From: CAVRIA01 sp963721115
GTDB lineage: Bacteria; Desulfobacterota; Binatia; HRBIN30; CADEER01
Length of the DNA: 64,000 bases
Direction of reading: 5' to 3'
Assembly (NCBI GenBank): GCA_963721115.1
Contig: CAVRIA010000010.1
Span: 62,001 to 126,000, forward strand
A program made the translations under genes and the position numbers. This document shows positions 26,540-35,801 of the stretch, in pieces. Numbering within the stretch: the first letter of the stretch is position 1; each line of letters starts with the position of its first letter. The notes below the pieces were generated by a model. It saw only the letters and a list, made by a program, of their open reading frames with translations, was not told the origin of the DNA and searched no databases.

Positions 26540-29110
26540 CGCGCCGACAAATGTGCGGTGCGGCGGAGAGAGTCCCCCGGCCTCCCCCTCGATCACAAGG
26601 AACCGGGTTATTCTGTGCGGGGCTTGCGCCCCTGCGGCCCCTCCGGGGAGGGGACCGCTCAGACGCCGCGGTTCCCTCCCCGCGCCCCTCTCTCCGGTGG
26701 CTCCGCTCCGAGGCGAATCCGCTTCCCCTCTCAGCACCGGACCTGGCGGTCGGCGCGCGTAACGGGATCCGCCTCACTGCCTGAATCTACGCGCCACTGA
26801 CGGGAGATGACTCCCTCGGTCTCGCGCACGGCTTCACCACCGCGCCACTCTCTGCCGATCTCGTCCTCCCGCCTCTTCGAAAGGTCGAGGCCTTGGATTT
26901 TGATTTCATTCTTTCGCTTCGCGATGAACGCTTTGCTTGCAGCACGCGGCAGGATCGATCGACGTGTTTCGACCACATGCATCGTTCCGAGCACACTGCT
27001 CTCTTCGAACGCGCGCGTGGACGCGGTTCGGTCGGAGCCGCGTCAAGAAGGGTGGTGATCGATCGGGTGGCTCACTGGGACTAGCGCTACCTGGCCGCGG
27101 GGCGACTACTACACCCTATTTGCCCGCGCAGCGTTCAAGGGAAGTGGGAGCTCGAGGGCGACAACCGTAGGTTTCGCCCTCGAGGGGCGCGGGGGCGCAG
27201 CCCCGCACCGACAAAGGGGGTCCACCCGAGGGGCGGCGGGGTCTTTCCGCAAGAGTCCAGACAAACGGCGGAGACAAAGAGCCCCTCCGCCTCCCCTTTG
27301 ATCACAAGGAACCGGTTCGTTTCGTGCGGGGCTTGCGCCCCTGCAGCCCCTCCGGGGAGGGAACCGCTCAGACGCCGCGGTTCCCTCCCCGCGCCCCTCT
27401 CTCCGGTGGCTCCGCTCCGAGGCGAATCCGCTTCCCTTTGAACACCGGAGTTGGCCGTCGGCGCGCGTAACGGGATCCGCCTCACTGCCTGAATCTACGC
27501 GCCACTGACGGGAACCGACACCCTCGGTCTCGCGCACGGCTTCACCACCGCGCCACTCTTTGCCGATCTCGCTCTCCCGCCTCTTCGAAAGGTCGAGGCC
27601 TTGGAGTTTTGATTTCTTCTTCTTTCGCTTCGCGATGAAGTGCTTCGATTGCAGTGCGTGGGATGATCGATCGACATGTTTCGACCACGCGTCTCGTTCC
27701 GAGCACACCGCTCTCTTCGAACGCGCGCGTGGACGCGGTTCGGGCGGAGCCGCTCAAGAAGGGTGGTGGTCGATCGGGTGGCTCACTGGGACTCGCGCTA
27801 CCTGGCCGCGGGGCGACTACTACACCCTATTTGCCCGCGCAGCGTTCAAGGGAAGTGGGAGCTCGAGGGCGACAACCGTAGGTTTCGCCCTCGAGGGGCC
27901 GCGGGGGCGCAGCCCCGCACCGACAAGGGGGTCCACCCGAGGGGCGGCGGGGTCTTTCCGCAAGAGTCCAGACAAACGGCGGAGACAAAGAGCCCCTCCG
28001 CCTCCCCTTTGATCACAAGGAATCGGTTCGTTTCGTGCGGGGCTTGCGCCCCTGCAGCCCCTCCGGGGAGGGAACCGCTCAGACGCCGCGGTTCCCTCCC
28101 CGCGCCCCTCTCTCCGGTGGCTCCGCTCCGAGGCGAATCCGCTTCCCCTCTGAGCACCGGACCTGGCGGTCGGCGCGCGTAACGGGATCCGCCTCACTGC
28201 CTGAATCTACGCGCCACTGACGGGAACCGACTCCCTCGGTCTCGCGCACGGCTTCACCACCGCGCCACTCTCTGCCGATCTCGCTCTCACGCCTCTTCGA
28301 AAGGTCGAGGCCTTGGAGTTTCGATTTCTTTCTTTCGCTTCGCGATGAAGCGCTTCGCTTGGAGCGCGCGGCGCGCTCGATCGACGTGTTTCGACCGCAT
28401 GCCTCGTTCCAAGCAGAACGCTCTCTTCGAACGCGCGCCTGGACGCGGTTCGGGCTGAGCCGCGCCAGAAGGGTGGTGGTCGATCGGGTGGCTCACTGGG
28501 ACTCGGCTACCTGGCCGCGGGGCGACTACTACACCCTATTTGCCCGCGCAGCGTTCAAGGGAAGTGGGAGCTCGAGGGCGACAACCGTAGGTTTCGCCCT
28601 CGAGGGGCCGCGGGGGCGCAGCCCCGCACCGACAAGGGGGTCCACCCGAGGGGCGGCGGGGTCTTTCCGCAAGAGTCCAGACAAACGGCGGAGACAAAGA
28701 GCCCCTCCGCCTCCCCTTTGATCACAAGGAACCGGTTCGTTTCGTGCGGGGCTTGCGCCCCTGCGGCCCCTCCGGGGAGGGAACCGCTCAGACGCCGCGG
28801 TTCCCTCCCCGCGCCCCTCTCTCCGGTGGCTCCGCTCCGAGGCGAATCCGCTTCCCCGCTCAGCACCGGACCTGGCGGTCGGCGCGCGTAACGGGATCCG
28901 CCTCACTGCCTGAATCTACGCGCCACTGACGGGAATCGACGCCCTCGGTCTCGCGCACGGCTTCACCACCGCGCCACTCTCTGCCGATCTCGCTCTCACG
29001 CCTCTTCGAAAGGTCGAGGCCTTGGATTTTGATCAATCCCCAACAACCAACAGCCTAACAACGTAACAACCTGCCCTTTCCCGCCTCTTCGAAAGGTCGA
29101 GACCTCTGGA
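26540..29110 (+). repeat. tandem array of about 3.6 units of a ~710-bp repeat
   Basis: Two landmarks recur with near-constant spacing. GATCACAAGG begins at 26591, 27300, 28011 and 28720 (709, 711, 709). CTCTTCGAAAGG begins at 26873, 27581, 28293 and 29002 (708, 712, 709), with an extra partial at 29085. Units differ by substitutions and small indels. Each holds hairpins such as GCGGGGCTTGCGCCCC, a GC-box palindrome and the run CTACACCCTATTTGCCCGCG. No transposase-like or conserved long protein is encoded; frames of 100-200 codons appear in some units but shift in others. Confidence 0.9.
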
Positions 29111-29139
29111 GTTTTGATTTCTTTCCGAACCCAACAGCC

Positions 29140-29345
29140 AACAGCCTAGCCTGAAACTCGCCCGGGCTGTGCCCGGGTTCGTAGGCAAAGGCTGGGGCTC
29201 GGGCTGAGGCTGGGGATCGATCCCAAAGACCGCGCGAAGCGCGCACCGTCCTTAGCGAGCCCGAGCCCGAGCCTCGAGCCTGAGCCTCAGTCTGTTCCGA
29301 AAGTCCGTGTGTTTCTCAGCTCGAATGATCGAGCGCAGCCCCGGG
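29140..29345. repeat. GC-rich inverted repeat, second dispersed family
   Basis: GGGCTCGGGCTGAGGCTGGG (near 29192-29215) faces GAGCCCGAGCCCGAGCCTCG (near 29258-29275) and can pair into a long hairpin. The segment GCCCGGGTTCGTAGGCAAA and, further on, TTCCGAAAGTCCGTG are also found near 44908-44970, in the same order. The surrounding sequence has AACAACC/AACAGCC simple runs. It separates the repeat array from the MBL gene. No gene is seen here. Confidence 0.7.
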
Positions 29346-29429
29346 GGCAACACTAACAGCATAACAACCTGCAGTTGGAATCCGGTCCGCCTCAGTGGTA
29401 GCTGGTATCGAAATCGAGAGGAACGCGAC

Positions 29430-30660
29430 ATGCCGAACCACGCTTCGCCGATGGTAACCAGCGATCCGCTTCACGCGCGTCTCGCGCTCGGCGCGCCGCC
29501 CGCCGAGGTCGCGCCGGACGTGCTGATGCATGCCTCCTTCGTCAACACCTACGCGCTGCGCACGCCGGTCGGACTGCTTCTCATCGACCCGGGCCTCGAG
29601 CAGAACGCCGCCTCGGTTCACCAGGCCGTGCGCGCGTGGAGCGACGCCCCCGTGCACACGGCGGTCTACACGCACGGGCACGCGGACCACGCCTTCGGGC
29701 TGCGGCCGTTCATCGAGGCCGGAGACCATCCGCACATCATCGCGCAGGAGAACTGTCCGGAGCGCTTCCGCCGCTACCGCCTGACGCACGGCTGGAACGC
29801 CCACATCAACCAGCGGCAGTTCAGCCTGCCGGAGCCGATCTTCCCGCGCCGCTTCGACTGGCCGACGATGACGTTCCGCGACGCCCTGGTCGAGCGCATG
29901 GGCGATCTCGAGATCCAGTACCGCGCCGCCAAGGGGGAGACCGACGACGCCTGCTGGGTCTGGGTCCCCGAGCACCGCTACCTGTTCACCGGCGACCTGA
30001 TCATCTGGCAGGCGCCGAACTGCGGCAACCCGCAGAAGGTGCAGCGCTACCCGGTGGAGTGGGCAGCGGCGCTGGAGACCATGGCCGCGCTGGACGCCGA
30101 GTGGCTGTTTCCGGGCCACGGTCTGGTCATCCACGGCCGCGACGCCGTCCGCGGCGTGCTGATCGAGACCGCGCGCTACCTGCGGGTGATCATCGACCAG
30201 GTGCTGGCGCGCATGAACGCCGGCGAGGCGCCGGAGGAGATCGTCCACGCGGTCGAGCCCGACCCGGAGCTCTCCACCCGCCCCTATCTGCAGGCCAACT
30301 ACGACCACCCGAAGTTCATCGTCCGCAACCTGCTGCGACTGTGGGGCGGATGGTGGAACGGCAACGCGGCCGACCTCCTGCCGGCGACCTGGAGCGACCA
30401 GGCGGCGGAGATCGCGGGCCTGGCCGGCGGAGTGGAGGCGCTGGTGCGGCGGGGGCGCGCGCTGCTCGAGCAGGACGACGCGGTTCTCGCCAGCCACCTC
30501 GCCGAGTGGGCGACGCGTGCCGCTCCCGGAGAACCGCGACGCGCAGAAGCTCAAACGCGACGTCTACGAACGCCGCCTCTTCCAGGCCCGCTCGCTGATG
30601 GCGCAGGGCATCTTCCGCGCCGCCATGAACGACGCCAGGCAGGCGCTCGGCGAGAGCTGA
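29430..30660 (+). CDS. MBL-fold metallo-hydrolase (alkyl-sulfatase-like), frame break near the end
   Basis: About 409 residues after repair. The MBL zinc motif is YTHGHADHAFGLRPFIEAGD, followed by LFTGDLIIWQAPNCGNPQKV and WLFPGHGLVIHGRD, giving the third His and the Asp. The N-terminal MHASFVNTYALRTPVGLLLI is typical. Downstream helices (RPYLQANYDHPKFIVRNLLR, then WNGNAADLLP) resemble the dimerisation part of SDS-hydrolase-like alkyl sulfatases. Near 30525 one extra base shifts the frame. The correct tail continues ENRDAQKLKRDVYERRLFQA and stops at 30658-30660; unrepaired, translation runs on to 30725. The ATG at 29430 follows GAGAGGAACG. The alcohol dehydrogenase follows after 69 bases. Confidence 0.8.
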
Positions 30661-30729
30661 GCGAGGGGCCAGGTCGGACAGCCACGGTCCGCGGCGGTTC
30701 GCCGCGGGACCTCCACGCGAGGTAGAGGA

Positions 30730-31839
30730 ATGAAAGTCAAAGCCGCCGTCTGTTGGATGCCGCAGAAGCCGCTGGCGATCGAGGAGATCGACCTGGAAGG
30801 GCCGAAGGCGGGCGAGTGCCTGGTGCGACTGGTCGCCACCGGCGTGTGCCACACCGACGCCTACACGATGAGCGGGCGCGATCCGTCCGGCCTCTTTCCC
30901 GCCGTGCTCGGGCACGAGGGCGGCGGCGTCGTCGAGGAGGTCGGCCCGGGTGTCGGCAGCCTGAAGGCCGGCGACCACGTGATCCCGCTCTACATTCCGG
31001 AGTGCCGCAACTGTGAATTCTGCCTGAGCGGCAAGACCAACCTGTGCGGCGCGATCCTGGCGACGCAGGGAAAGGGGCTGATGCCCGACGGCAGCAGCCG
31101 CCTCTCCCACAAGGGGAAGAGGCTGCACCACTACATGGGCACGTCGACCTTCGCCGAGTACGCCGTAGTCCCCGAAATCGCCTTGGCCAAGGTGCGGCAG
31201 GACGCGCCGCTGGACAAGGTCTGCCTTCTCGGATGCGGCATCACCACCGGCATCGGCGCCGTGCTCAACACCGCCAAGGTGCATCCCGGCGCGACGGTCG
31301 CCGTCTTCGGCCTCGGCGGCATCGGCCTGTCCGTCGTGCAGGGAGCGGTGATGGCCGGCGCCGGACGCATCATCGGCATCGACAAGAACCCGGCGAAGTT
31401 CGACATGGCGCGCCGGCTGGGGGCCACCGATTTCATCGATGCCGGCGAGGCGTCGAACGTCGCCGAGGCGATCGTCGAGATGACCGGCGGCGGCGTCGAC
31501 TTCTCGTTCGAGTGCATCGGCAACGTCGAGGTCATGGGTCAGGCTCTCCTCTGCACGCACAAGGGCTGGGGCCAGTCGATCGTCATCGGCGTCGCCGGCG
31601 CCGGCGAGGAGATCCACGCGCGGCCGTTCCTGCTCGTCACCGGCCGCAGCTGGCGGGGCACCGCGTTCGGCGGAACGCGCGGCCGGACGCAGCTCCCGCA
31701 GTACGTCGACTGGTACATGAACGGCCGCATCAAGGTCGACGAGCTCGTCACCCACACGATGGCGCTGGAGCAGATCAACGACGCCTTCGACCTGATGCAC
31801 CGGGGCGAGAGCATCCGCAGCGTCATCCGCTACGCGTGA
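30730..31839 (+). CDS. class III Zn alcohol dehydrogenase (S-hydroxymethyl-glutathione type)
   Basis: A 369-residue zinc medium-chain dehydrogenase. Catalytic zinc ligands are C40 (GVCHTDAY), H62 (GHEGGG) and Cys 169 region (LLGCGITTG). The structural zinc is held by C92, C95, C98 and C106 (ECRNCEFCLSGKTNLC). The NAD loop is VFGLGGIGLS. The size and motifs fit class III or S-(hydroxymethyl)glutathione dehydrogenase, or a mycothiol/alcohol-type relative. It would detoxify formaldehyde adducts or oxidise longer alcohols. It lies 69 bases after the MBL gene and 17 bases before the enoyl-CoA hydratase. Together these three suggest an operon for degradation of an alkyl sulfate or alcohol (inference). 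Confidence 0.88.
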   Translation: MKVKAAVCWMPQKPLAIEEIDLEGPKAGECLVRLVATGVCHTDAYTMSGRDPSGLFPAVLGHEGGGVVEEVGPGVGSLKAGDHVIPLYIPECRNCEFCLSGKTNLCGAILATQGKGLMPDGSSRLSHKGKRLHHYMGTSTFAEYAVVPEIALAKVRQDAPLDKVCLLGCGITTGIGAVLNTAKVHPGATVAVFGLGGIGLSVVQGAVMAGAGRIIGIDKNPAKFDMARRLGATDFIDAGEASNVAEAIVEMTGGGVDFSFECIGNVEVMGQALLCTHKGWGQSIVIGVAGAGEEIHARPFLLVTGRSWRGTAFGGTRGRTQLPQYVDWYMNGRIKVDELVTHTMALEQINDAFDLMHRGESIRSVIRYA

Positions 31840-31856
31840 GCTCGGTGGAGGTAGAC

Positions 31857-32672
31857 ATGAATTACGACACCTTGACGCTGGAGCAGGATGGGCCGATCGC
31901 CCGCGTGTGGCTCGACCGGCCGGAGCGCCTGAACGCCCTCAACGCCCTGGCGCTGCAGGAGATCGCGGAGGTGTTCACCGAGCTGCAGCGTCGATTCGAC
32001 GCGCCGGTGATCGTCTTCGGCGGCCGCGGGCGCGCCTTCTGCGCCGGCGCCGACCGCAAGGACCCGCCTGCGCGGCTGCCCGGGAGCACGGGCGCGGGCA
32101 TCCGCGAGCGGCGTTACGCGGCGCAGATGGGCCGCCGCGCCCTCGAGGCGATCGAGCGCGCCGAGGCGATCACCATCGCGCGCCTGCACGGACACGTCGT
32201 CGGCGGCGGGCTGGCGCTGGCGCTGGCGTGCGACCTGCGGATCGCCGCCGCCGGCACGCAGTTCGCGATTCCCGAGGTCGACCTCGGCATCCCGCTGTCG
32301 TGGGGCGCGGTGCCGCGCCTGGCGCGGGAGGTCGGCATGGCGCGAGCCAAGGAGCTCATCCTCCTGTGCGATCGTTTCGACGCCGCCTCCGCGCTCCGCT
32401 ACGGCATGCTCAACCGCGCCGTCGCGGAGGCGGAGCTGGACTCCTTCGTCGACGACTGGGCGCGCCGACTGGCCGCCAAGCCGCCGGCGGCGATCCACAT
32501 GACCAAGACCCAGTTCCGCGCCTACGGGCACGCGCTGCCGCTCGGCGACGTCACCGAGACCGACGGCGACCTGCTCGGCGCCGCCACCGCGGAGGATCCC
32601 AGCCGCTTCCTCTTCCCGCCAGAAGACGACGGAGTGATTCAGTACGGGGGACGGGGTACGGGTACTGAGTAA
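31857..32672 (+). CDS. enoyl-CoA hydratase/isomerase family protein
   Basis: A 271-residue crotonase-fold protein. Family blocks are ARVWLDRPERLNALNALALQ, FGGRGRAFCAGADRKDPP (oxyanion hole), HGHVVGGGLALALACDLRIA, then FAIPEVDLGIPLSWGAVPRL and MTKTQFRAY. One catalytic Glu position is E in PEVDLG; the other is not evident. The enzyme hydrates or isomerises an enoyl-CoA in beta-oxidation-like pathways. The ATG follows GGTGGAGGTAGAC, a strong ribosome site, 17 bases after the alcohol dehydrogenase stop. Its last codons (GRGTGTE, then TAA) run into a simple repeat, so the C-terminus is low-complexity. Confidence 0.85.
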   Translation: MNYDTLTLEQDGPIARVWLDRPERLNALNALALQEIAEVFTELQRRFDAPVIVFGGRGRAFCAGADRKDPPARLPGSTGAGIRERRYAAQMGRRALEAIERAEAITIARLHGHVVGGGLALALACDLRIAAAGTQFAIPEVDLGIPLSWGAVPRLAREVGMARAKELILLCDRFDAASALRYGMLNRAVAEAELDSFVDDWARRLAAKPPAAIHMTKTQFRAYGHALPLGDVTETDGDLLGAATAEDPSRFLFPPEDDGVIQYGGRGTGTE

Positions 32673-32703
32673 CTAGTAACTGGTAACTGGTAACTTGTAA
32701 CTG
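32650..32703. repeat. GTAACTG simple tandem repeat
   Basis: Five or more copies of a 7-8 base unit (GTAACTA, GTAACTGG, GTAACTT) span the end of the enoyl-CoA hydratase gene, whose TAA stop is within the array, and the gap to the convergent response regulator gene. It is of the same class as the other intergenic simple arrays. No stem with a U-tract is seen. Confidence 0.75.
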
Positions 32704-32705
32704 AA

Positions 32706-33407
32706 TCACTGTTCCCCGTGATTGCCTGGCTCGAAGCGGTAGCCGACGCCGCGCACGGTGAGGAAGAAGCGCGGCTCCTCCGGGTCGGGCTCGAGCTTGG
32801 CGCGCAGGCGGGCGACGAAGTTGTCGATGGTGCGCGGGCCGAGGAACTCGGTCTGCCAGACCGCCTGCAGGAGGCTGTCGCGATCGAGGACGCGCCCGGG
32901 ATGGCGCAGGAAGTAGACCAGCAGGGCGAACTCGCGCGCCGTCATCGGTATCTCCTCGCCGGCGCGGCTCACCTGGTGGCGCTCGAAGTCCACCTGAACG
33001 TCGCCGAACGCCCCCACCGGCCGATCGTTGGTGCGCAGGCGCTTGCGCCGCAGCGAGGCGTTCAATCGCGCCCGCAGCTCGCCGAGACTGAAGGGCTTGC
33101 TGATGTAGTCGTCCGCCCCGAGCTGCAGCCCGAGCACCTTGTCGGCCTCGTCGCCGCGCGCCGTGAGCATGAGCACCGGCACGTCGGGATCGACGCGGCG
33201 CAGGCGGCGCAGCACCTCGAGGCCGTTCACCCCGGGCAGCATGATGTCGAGCAGGATCACGTCGGGCGCTCTCTCGCGCACCAGATGCAGGCCGGTCTCG
33301 CCGTCGCTGGCGGTGAGCACGTCGTATCCCTCGAGCGAGAGATTGAGCTCGAGGCCGGCGACGATCGACGGGTCGTCTTCGATCAGGAGGACGCGCTCGC
33401 TTGCCAT
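32706..33407 (-). CDS. OmpR/PhoB-family response regulator
   Basis: A 233-residue two-domain regulator. The receiver (1-120) has acidic pocket D11 and D12 (IEDD), phosphoacceptor D54 (DVILLDIMLPGVNGLEVL), LTARGDEA and the switch KPFS (GADDYISKPFSLGELRARL). The winged-helix DNA-binding domain follows (EIPMTAREFALLVYFLRHPG, RTIDNFVARLRAKLE, RFFLTVRGVGYRFEPG). It is the partner of the histidine kinase gene, whose end overlaps the start by 25 bases, which implies co-translation. The start is the ATG at 33405-33407. Targets are unknown. Confidence 0.9.
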   Translation of the reverse strand: MASERVLLIEDDPSIVAGLELNLSLEGYDVLTASDGETGLHLVRERAPDVILLDIMLPGVNGLEVLRRLRRVDPDVPVLMLTARGDEADKVLGLQLGADDYISKPFSLGELRARLNASLRRKRLRTNDRPVGAFGDVQVDFERHQVSRAGEEIPMTAREFALLVYFLRHPGRVLDRDSLLQAVWQTEFLGPRTIDNFVARLRAKLEPDPEEPRFFLTVRGVGYRFEPGNHGEQ

Positions 33408-34318
33408 GTCGGTGCCACGCTTTCGTTCCGGCCCGGCGCCGGCGGCAGGAGGATCGAGAACTCCGCGCCGCCGCCGGAGCGGTTGCGGACCTGCACCCGC
33501 CCGCCGTGCGCCTGGGCGACGTGGCGCACGATCGCCAGCCCGAGGCCGCTGCCCTCCTGCTTGCGGCTCAGCCGATCGTCGATCCGGTAGAAGCGCTGGA
33601 AGATGCGGCGGCGCTCCTTGCGGGGGATGCCGGGGCCGCGGTCGCGAACCGAGAGCGCCACACGCCCGCCCGCCATGCGGCAGCCGATCTCGATCTCGTT
33701 GTGCTCGCCGCCGTACTTGGCGGCATTCTGCAACAGGTTCAGCAGCGCTTGGCTCAGCATGGCGCGATCGGCGAGGATCATCGGCAAGTCCGGAGCGATA
33801 CGGGTCGTCACGCGCAGGCCCTGCCGCATGCGGATCGGCTCGAACGCCTGCAGAGCCGCGTCGACCACCGCCTGCACCGCCTCCGGCTCGCGGTGATAGA
33901 CCATCTTGCCGGCCTCCATGCGCCCGAAGTCGAGCAGGCGGCCGATCATCGTCGTCAGACGCTCGGTCTCCTGGACGAGCATGCCGACGCACTGGCGCCG
34001 CTGCTCCTCGGTCAGCGCCCGCTCGGCCAGCGTCTCGCCGAACATGCGGATGCTGGTGAGCGGCGTCTTGAACTCGTGCGAGACCTTGGACAGGAAGTCG
34101 AGCTGGAGCTGGGAGAGGTCCGAGGCGCGCTTGAGCGAGACGACCAGCAGAATGGCGCCCACCAGAAGCGCGACGCAGAAGGAGAGGATGAGCACACCGA
34201 AGGCGATGTCGACCGTGGCGCGCCCGAAGGCGAGGACCAGGATGCCGACGACCACCAGCGCCACCACCGGCGTGAGCACGAAGATCGAGGCCAGGAACAT
34301 GTTCTGCCGGAAGCGCAT
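33383..34318 (-). CDS. sensor histidine kinase (two membrane helices)
   Basis: A 311-residue kinase with two N-terminal membrane segments (residues 8-30 and 38-60) and almost no periplasmic loop, then a DHp domain with phosphoacceptor H81 (SKVSHEFKTPLTSI), an N-box (ALLNLLQNAAKYGG) and G-boxes (VRDRGPGIPRKERRRIFQRF, then GSGLGLAIV). No HAMP, PAS or GAF domain is visible, so the signal is probably sensed in the membrane or through another protein. It forms a two-component system with the downstream response regulator. The start codon is ATG 34316-34318. Confidence 0.9.
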   Translation of the reverse strand: MRFRQNMFLASIFVLTPVVALVVVGILVLAFGRATVDIAFGVLILSFCVALLVGAILLVVSLKRASDLSQLQLDFLSKVSHEFKTPLTSIRMFGETLAERALTEEQRRQCVGMLVQETERLTTMIGRLLDFGRMEAGKMVYHREPEAVQAVVDAALQAFEPIRMRQGLRVTTRIAPDLPMILADRAMLSQALLNLLQNAAKYGGEHNEIEIGCRMAGGRVALSVRDRGPGIPRKERRRIFQRFYRIDDRLSRKQEGSGLGLAIVRHVAQAHGGRVQVRNRSGGGAEFSILLPPAPGRNESVAPTWQASASS

Positions 34319-34551
34319 CCGGACGAATCGTGGCGTCCCGCGCGCCGAGCGTCAAGCCGCGCCGCTTGCTCTTGCCGCCGGCCCGGCAGTCGGATAACTG
34401 AATCGGGATTGGCCGTCCCTCCCTTTTCCTTCGACCGCGCGATCGCGAGAGGCCGACGGGGACCCTGCTCCGGCAACGTCCTCCCGCTCCCGCGGCGGCA
34501 CGGCCGGGGGTGGGCGAGACGCTGCGTCGCGAGACGGATCGAGGAGCAGAG

Positions 34552-35772
34552 ATGGATCTGAGCTACAGCGCCGAGTACGAGGAGTTCCGCAAGGAGGTCC
34601 GGGCCTTCCTGGAGCAGCATTGGACGGACGAGGACCGCGCCGGCAATCCGCCGGCCGAGGGACAGGCGGCCCTGATGGGCGGCGTCGTTCGCACCGACGA
34701 GCGCGCCACCCGGTTTCGCCTGGCCGCCATCGAAAAGGGCTACCTGTACCGGCACGTCCCGCGCCGCTACGGCGGCGGGGAGCAGGCCTACGACCCCCTG
34801 AAGAGCACCATCATCGGCGAGGAGTTCCGCCGCGCCAAGGCGCCGGGCGAGGTCATCGGCCAGGGGCCCAGCATGCTGGCGCCGACCCTGGTCGAGCACG
34901 GCACCGAGGAGCAGAAGCAGTTCTTCGTACGCGACACGCTGCTCGGACGCTTGCGCTGGTGCCAGGGCTACAGCGAGCCCGGCTCGGGCAGCGACCTCGC
35001 CTCGCTGCGCACCCGCGCCGAGCTGGACGGCGACTTCTGGGTCGTCAACGGCCAGAAGATCTGGACGTCCAACGCGACCGAGGCGGACTGGATGTTCGCG
35101 CTCGTGCGCACCGAGCCCGACGCCCCCAAGCACGAAGGCATCAGCTATCTGCTGATCGACATGAAGACACCGGGGATCGACGTGCGCCCGCTGCGACAGA
35201 TGACCGGCGAGGCCGACTTCAACGAGGTGTTCCTCGACAACGTGCGGGTGCCGAAGAAGAACATCGTCGGCGCGCGCGGCAAGGGGTGGATCGTCAGCCG
35301 CTCGACCCTCAAGCACGAGCGGGCGCTGATCGGCGGCTCGCACATCACCCGGCGCACCTTCGACGGGCTGGTCCTGGTCGCCCAGATGCTCGAACGGCAC
35401 GGCCAGCCGGCGATCAAGAACCCGGTGATCCGCAACCGCCTGGTCGAGCTCGAAGCTCGGCTCCTGTCGAGCGAGTACAACGGCTACCGCCTGCTCACCA
35501 TGCAGGCGCGCGGCGAGGAGCCCGGTCTGGCCGGCATGGTGATGAAGCTCTACTCCACCCAGCTCGGCTACGATCTCGCCCGCACGGCGATGGACGTCCT
35601 CGGCGACGGCGGCGCCCTGGCGCCGAGCGAGACCAACCCGATGGGCATGTTCGTCCACGCCTACATGTGGTCGCTCGGCATCCTCATCGCCGGCGGCAGC
35701 GCCAACATCCAGCGCAACATCATCGCCGAACGCGGCCTCGGCATGCCGCGCGATCCGGCGACGAAGCGCTGA
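34552..35772 (+). CDS. acyl-CoA dehydrogenase, subunit A of a pair
   Basis: A 406-residue acyl-CoA dehydrogenase. Blocks include RWCQGYSEPGSGSDLASLRT (flavin contact), NGQKIWTSNATEADWMFALV, LRQMTGEADFNEVFLDNVRV and DVLGDGGALAPSETNP. Near the usual catalytic Glu position there is no clear EG(T/R)-x-E, which is common in one half of heteromeric pairs such as mycobacterial ChsE/FadE pairs. The ATG at 34552 follows GAGGAGCAGAG. The next gene (35802) is a second acyl-CoA dehydrogenase 29 bases away. Together they may form an alpha2beta2 enzyme acting on sterol- or terpenoid-side-chain acyl-CoA (inference). Confidence 0.88.
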   Translation: MDLSYSAEYEEFRKEVRAFLEQHWTDEDRAGNPPAEGQAALMGGVVRTDERATRFRLAAIEKGYLYRHVPRRYGGGEQAYDPLKSTIIGEEFRRAKAPGEVIGQGPSMLAPTLVEHGTEEQKQFFVRDTLLGRLRWCQGYSEPGSGSDLASLRTRAELDGDFWVVNGQKIWTSNATEADWMFALVRTEPDAPKHEGISYLLIDMKTPGIDVRPLRQMTGEADFNEVFLDNVRVPKKNIVGARGKGWIVSRSTLKHERALIGGSHITRRTFDGLVLVAQMLERHGQPAIKNPVIRNRLVELEARLLSSEYNGYRLLTMQARGEEPGLAGMVMKLYSTQLGYDLARTAMDVLGDGGALAPSETNPMGMFVHAYMWSLGILIAGGSANIQRNIIAERGLGMPRDPATKR

Positions 35773-35801
35773 GACCGCACCGGCCCGAACGAGGAGTACG
35801 C

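Noticed and set aside
24081..26777. 898-codon open frame on the minus strand
   Set aside because: It runs antisense to the haem-binding and GT39 genes and through the repeat array; its product is low in hydrophobic residues and low-complexity.
27109..27708. 199-codon and 125-codon frames inside the repeat units
   Set aside because: They change length and frame between units and resemble no protein; the Arg/Ser-rich composition fits chance translation of GC-rich repeat DNA.
26540..29110. Insertion sequence or CRISPR at the tandem repeats
   Set aside because: There is no transposase frame, no terminal inverted repeats and no spacer structure; unit length is constant at ~710 bp.
34012..35658. 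548-codon frame on the minus strand
   Set aside because: It is antisense to the acyl-CoA dehydrogenase gene and then in a different frame from the histidine kinase; no motif.
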